DNA from: Plantago ovata
Taxonomy: Eukaryota; Streptophyta; Magnoliopsida; Lamiales; Plantaginaceae
Direction: 5' to 3'
Length of the DNA: 64,000 nucleotides
Assembly (NCBI GenBank): GCA_028274465.1
Contig: CM051456.1
Coordinates: 106,615,348 to 106,679,347, forward strand
Part shown: piece by piece, positions 59,161 to 64,000 of the stretch
Layout: each line of letters begins with the position of its first letter
Numbering within the stretch: position 1 is the first letter of the stretch
The notes under the pieces: generated by a model
The model's database searches: none
Seen by the model: the letters and a program-made list of their open reading frames with translations, nothing else
What the model was told of the DNA's origin: nothing
Position numbers and translations under genes: made by a program

Positions 59161-62100
59161 TCACATACCCTCTATGACCTCTTTTGGTTCTAAGTCAATG
59201 AAAACATCATCATGCAGCTGTATTTCTTCTACCGTAGCATGTACAGGTTTTCTAGCCTGACCATCGACATCTTCTTCTTGGTACGAGTTGTTGATTGACT
59301 CGTCCTTCTCCACATACTCAACTTTGGATCGAGCATTTATAGGTACAGCAGCTAACCAATCGCCCTTATCTTTTTTCAAGGTAGGAAATTCAAGAAATAC
59401 AACTTGAAGTGCTTGACTTGTCAAGATAAATGGTCCGTACACTTTGTAGTTCTTCTTATAGTTTATCTCCACCATACCATACTCCTCAATCGTTCTGGTG
59501 CCTACATTAGTGGGATCATACCAATCAACATCAAACAACATTGTTTTTTCCAAAGGTACTCTGGGATATTCAAGGCGAACAATACGCCTAAGCTTCCCAT
59601 AGTAATCGTAGAGCTCATCACCTATGTCTGTCCCCAAGACACGAACCCCACCATTAACTGTAGCATTTGTCGATCCACACTCACTGCTGTTGAACCTAAG
59701 TCCATTTACAATGTAAGATGGGAAGGAGGAGTATCTTTTCCCAGGTCCACTTGCTAGTGCTATTAAGTAAGGACATGATACGTTGTTGTACGGATTTTGT
59801 ACATGCTCCTTGAACCATGTTGGGAATTCGGATACTAGAGCCTTCTTGAGCATGTCCTCAATTGTGTCATCCGCCACTATAGGATTCGTCTCCACACAAC
59901 GGTCGCTGAAAAAATTGCACATGATACGCATATTTGGTTTAATACTACCACTTGCAGTTTCTCTAAAATAAGGTTTTAATTCAATCGTAAAATGTAAGAA
60001 GGCAACTAACCTAGCAAACTTGACACGGAATGATTGCAGCTCTGCACAATTCTGAAGGACATACGAATGTGCAACATTGTACTCCTTATCCGTCAGATAT
60101 GCCACTTTTTCCTCACCATATGCCCTCCCTGAAACCTTAAAGATTGATAGTGCAACTTTATGGTCCTCTTGCACCTGAAATGTGTCGGCATTTCTAGCCG
60201 GCCTAGATGTCTTCGAATGGACACCAGTGTCAAAGAAATAAGAGCAGAAAGTTGCAGTCTCTGCTCGAATGTATGCATTGGCAATTGAACTCTCAGGCTG
60301 AGCTTTGTTCTTCACATAATGCTTCAACTTGCCTAAGTATCTGTTATAATATATACTACCTCCATTTCATTAATAACTTCCTAAGGGGACTATTCATCGC
60401 GACCTTTGACCACGTATAACTCCTAAATTACATTAGAGAAAAATATAATAAAATTATATTATGAAATTAAATGGAGTATATTTTCATAATCAACTTTTAA
60501 TTTATATTGATACGGTTTAATTTAAAATTTATACGTGGTCAAAGGTCGCGATGAATAGTACCCTTAGGAAGTTATTAATGAAACGGAGGAAGTATTACAT
60601 AATTAGATATACTATACAAGTATGTGTGACATATATACGTTTGTAAATATGATAGCAAAATATTTACCTCTCAAAGGGATACATCCAACGATACTAAACA
60701 GGTCCGGCTAGCAACGCCTCATCTGGGAGGTGAATGGGTAAGTGTTCCATTGAATCAAAGAAGCTAGGTGGAAAGATACGCTCGAGCTTGCACAGAATTA
60801 TGGGTATGTTAGCGTCTTCAACACTTCAACCTCAACAACCCGTGTGCATAGATTCTTGAAGAGCAAGCTCAACTCGGTCAAGGCACTCCATACTGGTCTA
60901 TCTAAAAGCTTGCGAAATGCAACCCGGATGAGTCTCTCCATGAACACATGACAATCGTGACTCTTCACCCCATACATCTTTGCCTTATCCGTGTCCACAC
61001 ATCGAGCAAATTTAGATGCATGATTGTCGGGGAACTTCAACAACTTCACCCAATCATAAAGTGCCTCTCTAGCCTCTTTGGTCAAAGTGTAAACTGCCCT
61101 GGGCCACTTTCCATCAACATTCTTCTTGGACAACCCGGGCCTCCTGCATAGAGTCTCCAACTCTTCCCTGGACTTAACCGTGTCATTTGTTTTGTTGGCA
61201 ATGTCACAAATGGTGTTGAAGCAGTTCTCAAATACGTACTTCTCAATATGCATGACATCCAAGATATGACGTATGCGAAGACTACTCCAATAAGGCAAAT
61301 CCCATAGGATGCTTCTCTTTTTCCATCCATGTTCGCTTTTGATCTTCTCGTTATGCTCTTGCCACCCAACCTCTGTTACTTTCTTGTACCCCAAGTGTTC
61401 TATAATAGCAAATTGTTGTGCACTTGTTAGTTCTTTAGGGGCCTTCTTCACCACCACTTTGTTCTTAAGAAACTGAGTCTTGTTCTTTCTGAACGGGTGG
61501 TCATCGTCTAGAAACCTGCGATGACAATCAAACCAAGATTCCTTTCGACTCTTCGGTAGATAGTGTGAATCAACATCATCCAAACAATGTGGACATGCCT
61601 TGAATCCGGATGTTTTCCTCCAGAAAACATGGAGTACGCAGGGAAATCATTAATGGTCCAGAGTAGTGCTGCTCTCAAAGTAAAGTTCGTCTTTGTGGAG
61701 ACATCATATGCCGGGATACCATCCTCCCACAAATCTATAATCTTCTTCATCAGTGGCTGCAAGAAGACATCCAACTTCTGTCCTGGATCATTCGGCCCTG
61801 GCACCAACACAGTGAAGAACATGAATGGTTCTTTCAAACAGTCACCGGGAGGCAAGTTGCACGGTGTAAGCATCACTTGCCAGCACGACTACTTCCGGTC
61901 ACTGCCAAACGGGTTGAAACCATCAGTACTAAGTCCCAACCTTACATTTCTAGACTGGGCTGCAAACTGTGGATATTTCACATCAAACTCTTTCCATGCC
62001 GGCGAGTCTGATGGGTGACCCATCTTACCCTCTTGGCCATCCGCCACTACTCTCTCCTTGTGCCAACGCATCTTATCTGCACATGCATCTGATGCATACA

Positions 62101-62951
62101 ACCTCTTCAGACGAGGACCTATAGGGAAGTACCACATTTTCTTGTGGGAGAGATTCTTCTTCTGTCGTATTGTAACGACTATACCGTTCCTTCCCACAAT
62201 GTTTGCAGTTCAACAGATCTGCATCCTCCCCCCAATAGATCATACACATATCCGGACATCGATCTATTTTCTCCATAGGCAATCCCATCGCCTTCATCTT
62301 CTTCTGCGCTTGGTAATAGTTTGTTGGAACTAGGCTTCCTTCAGGCGCAATATCTGTGATCAAACTCAATCAATCGTTGTAGCTGCTTTCAGAATTCCCA
62401 CCACCCTCCTTGTTGCTCATAATTCTAGACAAGCAGGACAATTCATTCATCATGCACCCCGGGTAGAGTGGCATCTTGGACGCTTCCAACAAGTCAAAGA
62501 ACTGCTGCGACTCAGCATTCGGAGGCTCCTCATTAACAACACCCTCCATAAATTCTTGACCCGCAGCATTACGGACCATCTCTTCCATCCGGTCCCCTGT
62601 GGAATCATCATGAGTAGAGGCACCTGGTGGAGCACTACTTTTCTGCCTTCTTCTACGCTTCCCCGACATCTGCGTATAATCTCCCAACGTACGAAATGCA
62701 CCATGATGATTCCACACCTCATATTTAGCCACAAAACCATTACGCTTCAAATGTTCTACAACCATCGTAGAGGGCAAGTACTTACTGTTCCTACATTTCT
62801 TCTGGTTGCAAGGACACTTCATCATCCCACTGCTCAAACACTCAGGTTTTGACAATGCAAATTCGACAAATGCATTTACCCCTTCTACAAACGTAGGCAA
62901 AATTATCCCATCTGCAATCCTACTATACATCCAAGTACGATCGGAATTCAT
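59161..62951 (-). pseudogene. Tnp2-type CACTA transposase, disrupted
   Basis: Parts in order on the minus strand: transposase-associated N-terminal domain (62,951 onward: WMYSRIADG ... CPCNQKKCRN), the Tnp2 core (NYYQAQKKMKAMGLP, CKHCGKERY, KMWYFPIGPRLKRLYAS, FFTVLVPGPNDPGQKLDVF, HILDVMHIEKYV), a DUF4218-like stretch (ERIFPPSFFDSMEHLPIHL) and, after an intron at 60,667-60,341, a DUF4216-like part (TRTIEEYGMVEINYKKNY). The copy is dead: in-frame stops at 62,370-62,372, 61,889-61,891 and 60,694-60,696, plus frame changes near 62,150 and 61,540. Related intact proteins would cut the element at its CACTA ends. Confidence 0.88.
60356..60592. mobile_element. Stowaway-like MITE inside the transposase intron
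   Basis: Starts CTACCTCCATTTCATTAATA and ends, in reverse complement, CTTCCTCCGTTTCATTAATA. TA lies at 60,354-60,355 and 60,593-60,594. The arms are complementary for about 60 bp each side (CGCGACCTTTGACCACGTAT). It fills most of the intron at 60,341-60,667. Confidence 0.92.
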
Positions 62952-63918
62952 AATTGAATGCTAAACCTGGCCCATGAAAGTTTAGTACATTGCGACAAAC
63001 GTATTTTTTCACCAAGTACTCATTTTAATTATCAATTTTTACATTGCATTATACTCCCAATATTTCTAAATTAGAAATAAAATTACTCATAATATCTTCT
63101 AATTTTAATTATCAATGAGTTATTTCCTTCATACTTATACTGTTTTTAAACAATAATTACCTATATTTATCTATATTTCCATTATACTTGTATAATTTTC
63201 AGTATAATAACTACTTACAATACATTATAATTACCTAAATTTCCATTAAACTTATGCAATTTTCATTATAATAACAACTTACAATACACTATAATTACCT
63301 ATATTCATCTATATTTCCATTATACTTATGCAATTTTCATTATAATAACAACTTACAATACACTATAATTACCTATATTTATCTATATTTCCATTATACT
63401 TATACAATTTCCATTATAATAACTACTTACAATACACTATAATTACTCATATTTTCATTATACTTATGCAATTTACAAATCTAATTAGTATATCCCAAAT
63501 AAAACTACACTAATTGAACAAAACTAACTACGTAGATAATCCCAAACATAATCGAACCCAATTCAAATCCCCAACATAATCGAATCCAATTCAAATCCCA
63601 AACATCCCAATTGAACAATGCTAACATCAAAACTACCTAATAAACCATAAAACTCTTCAAAATTGAAAAAATACCAAATTTACAAAAGTTAGGTTTCGAG
63701 ATTAGTACCTTTGATTCCGGAATAAATAGCAAAACCCACTTCAAATGGAATGTCGCACCACGGTCCTTGTTGAATTGGCTTCGATTTGACACCAAGATTG
63801 GAAGAAATGATGGAGTATAATGGAAATTGGATTCAGAGAGAAAAAACGGGCGAAGAAGAAGAGAAGAGAGGCAGAGACGAAAATGCTCTCTGCTCTCTCC
63901 GCTGTGGCGATATAATAG
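62952..63918. other. CACTA 5' region with a tandem repeat
   Basis: Upstream of the transposase start. About 63,160-63,475 holds four to five copies of a 70-85 bp unit (ATTTCCATTATACTTATGCA, then AATAACAACTTACAATACAC). The rest is AT-rich with the short duplication ATCGAACCCAATTCAAATCC. The frame at 63,637-63,939 has no recognisable domain. Confidence 0.6.
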
Positions 63919-64000
63919 ACCCAGCGACGGATGGGTCATCCGTCGCTACACAGCGACGGATCAGTCATCCGTCGCAACATATTGCGATGGATGACGTCAT
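63919..64000. repeat. CACTA subterminal inverted units
   Basis: GCGACGGATGGGTCATCCGTCGC and GCGACGGATCAGTCATCCGT are two near-palindromes in a row, then a third begins with GCGATGGATGACGTCAT. They resemble, but are not the same as, the GCGACGCAT units of the CACTA element at 4,193-5,996. Confidence 0.8.

Larger units (their letters stand above)
57291..64000 (-). mobile_element. Decayed CACTA (En/Spm) element, right end outside the window
   Basis: Two minus-strand gene remnants of the En/Spm superfamily lie side by side: a Tnp2-type transposase and a Ptta/En-Spm (Transposase_24) second protein. The last 90 bases carry inverted GCGACGGAT(G/C) units, the subterminal array typical of CACTA elements. 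The terminal repeat itself must lie beyond the edge. The left terminus was not found, so the left boundary is only the end of the coding sequence. Confidence 0.8.

Overview
The window is nuclear DNA of a flowering plant, almost certainly a eudicot. It has spliced genes with GT-AG introns, AT-rich intergenic DNA, plant-type proteins (a P4-ATPase of the ALA8-12 type, a CML15/16/18-type calmodulin-like protein, an OCTOPUS-like protein) and a dense load of plant transposable elements. I cannot fix the species; a Caryophyllales genome is only a guess from the repeat types. All family names come from memory of motifs, with no database search.

Layout. 1-6.9 kb is intergenic with nested repeats: a Gln/Pro-rich coding scrap at the left edge (minus strand), a 1.15 kb Mutator-like element with a perfect 9-bp target duplication, a 1.8 kb non-autonomous CACTA element with a CTT duplication, and a small MITE. 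6,973-22,259 is one large Helitron (about 15.3 kb) with both termini recognisable. It carries two genes whose exons join without a frameshift or stop: an 11-exon RPA1-like gene (531 aa) and an 18-exon Rep/PIF1-helicase gene (1,868 aa). 24,154-27,992 is an LTR element (TTATG duplication) with two protease-like modules and no reverse transcriptase, itself interrupted by a solo LTR carrying a 5S rRNA-derived segment (Cassandra type). 30.1-32 kb holds a miniature Helitron, a Stowaway-like MITE and SINE-like insertions.

The host gene block runs from 33.9 to 53.5 kb: a complete P4-ATPase lipid flippase (+, 11 exons, 1,199 aa), a one-exon four-EF-hand calmodulin-like protein (-), a probably plastid-targeted HD-domain phosphohydrolase of the HDDC2/YfbR type (-, 8 exons, 257 aa) and an intronless OCTOPUS-like protein (-). 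A second LTR element of similar design (two protease-like modules, no RT or integrase, minus strand) lies between the flippase and the calmodulin-like gene.

From 55.7 kb to the end the DNA is again transposon-derived: a hAT-like element invaded by a TRIM retroelement and partly tandem-duplicated, then a decayed two-gene CACTA (En/Spm) element running off the right edge, with a Stowaway-like MITE inside an intron of its transposase pseudogene.

The host genes have no obvious shared pathway. The Helitron genes do work together: the Rep/helicase would nick, unwind and transfer DNA, and the RPA-like protein would bind the single strand produced.
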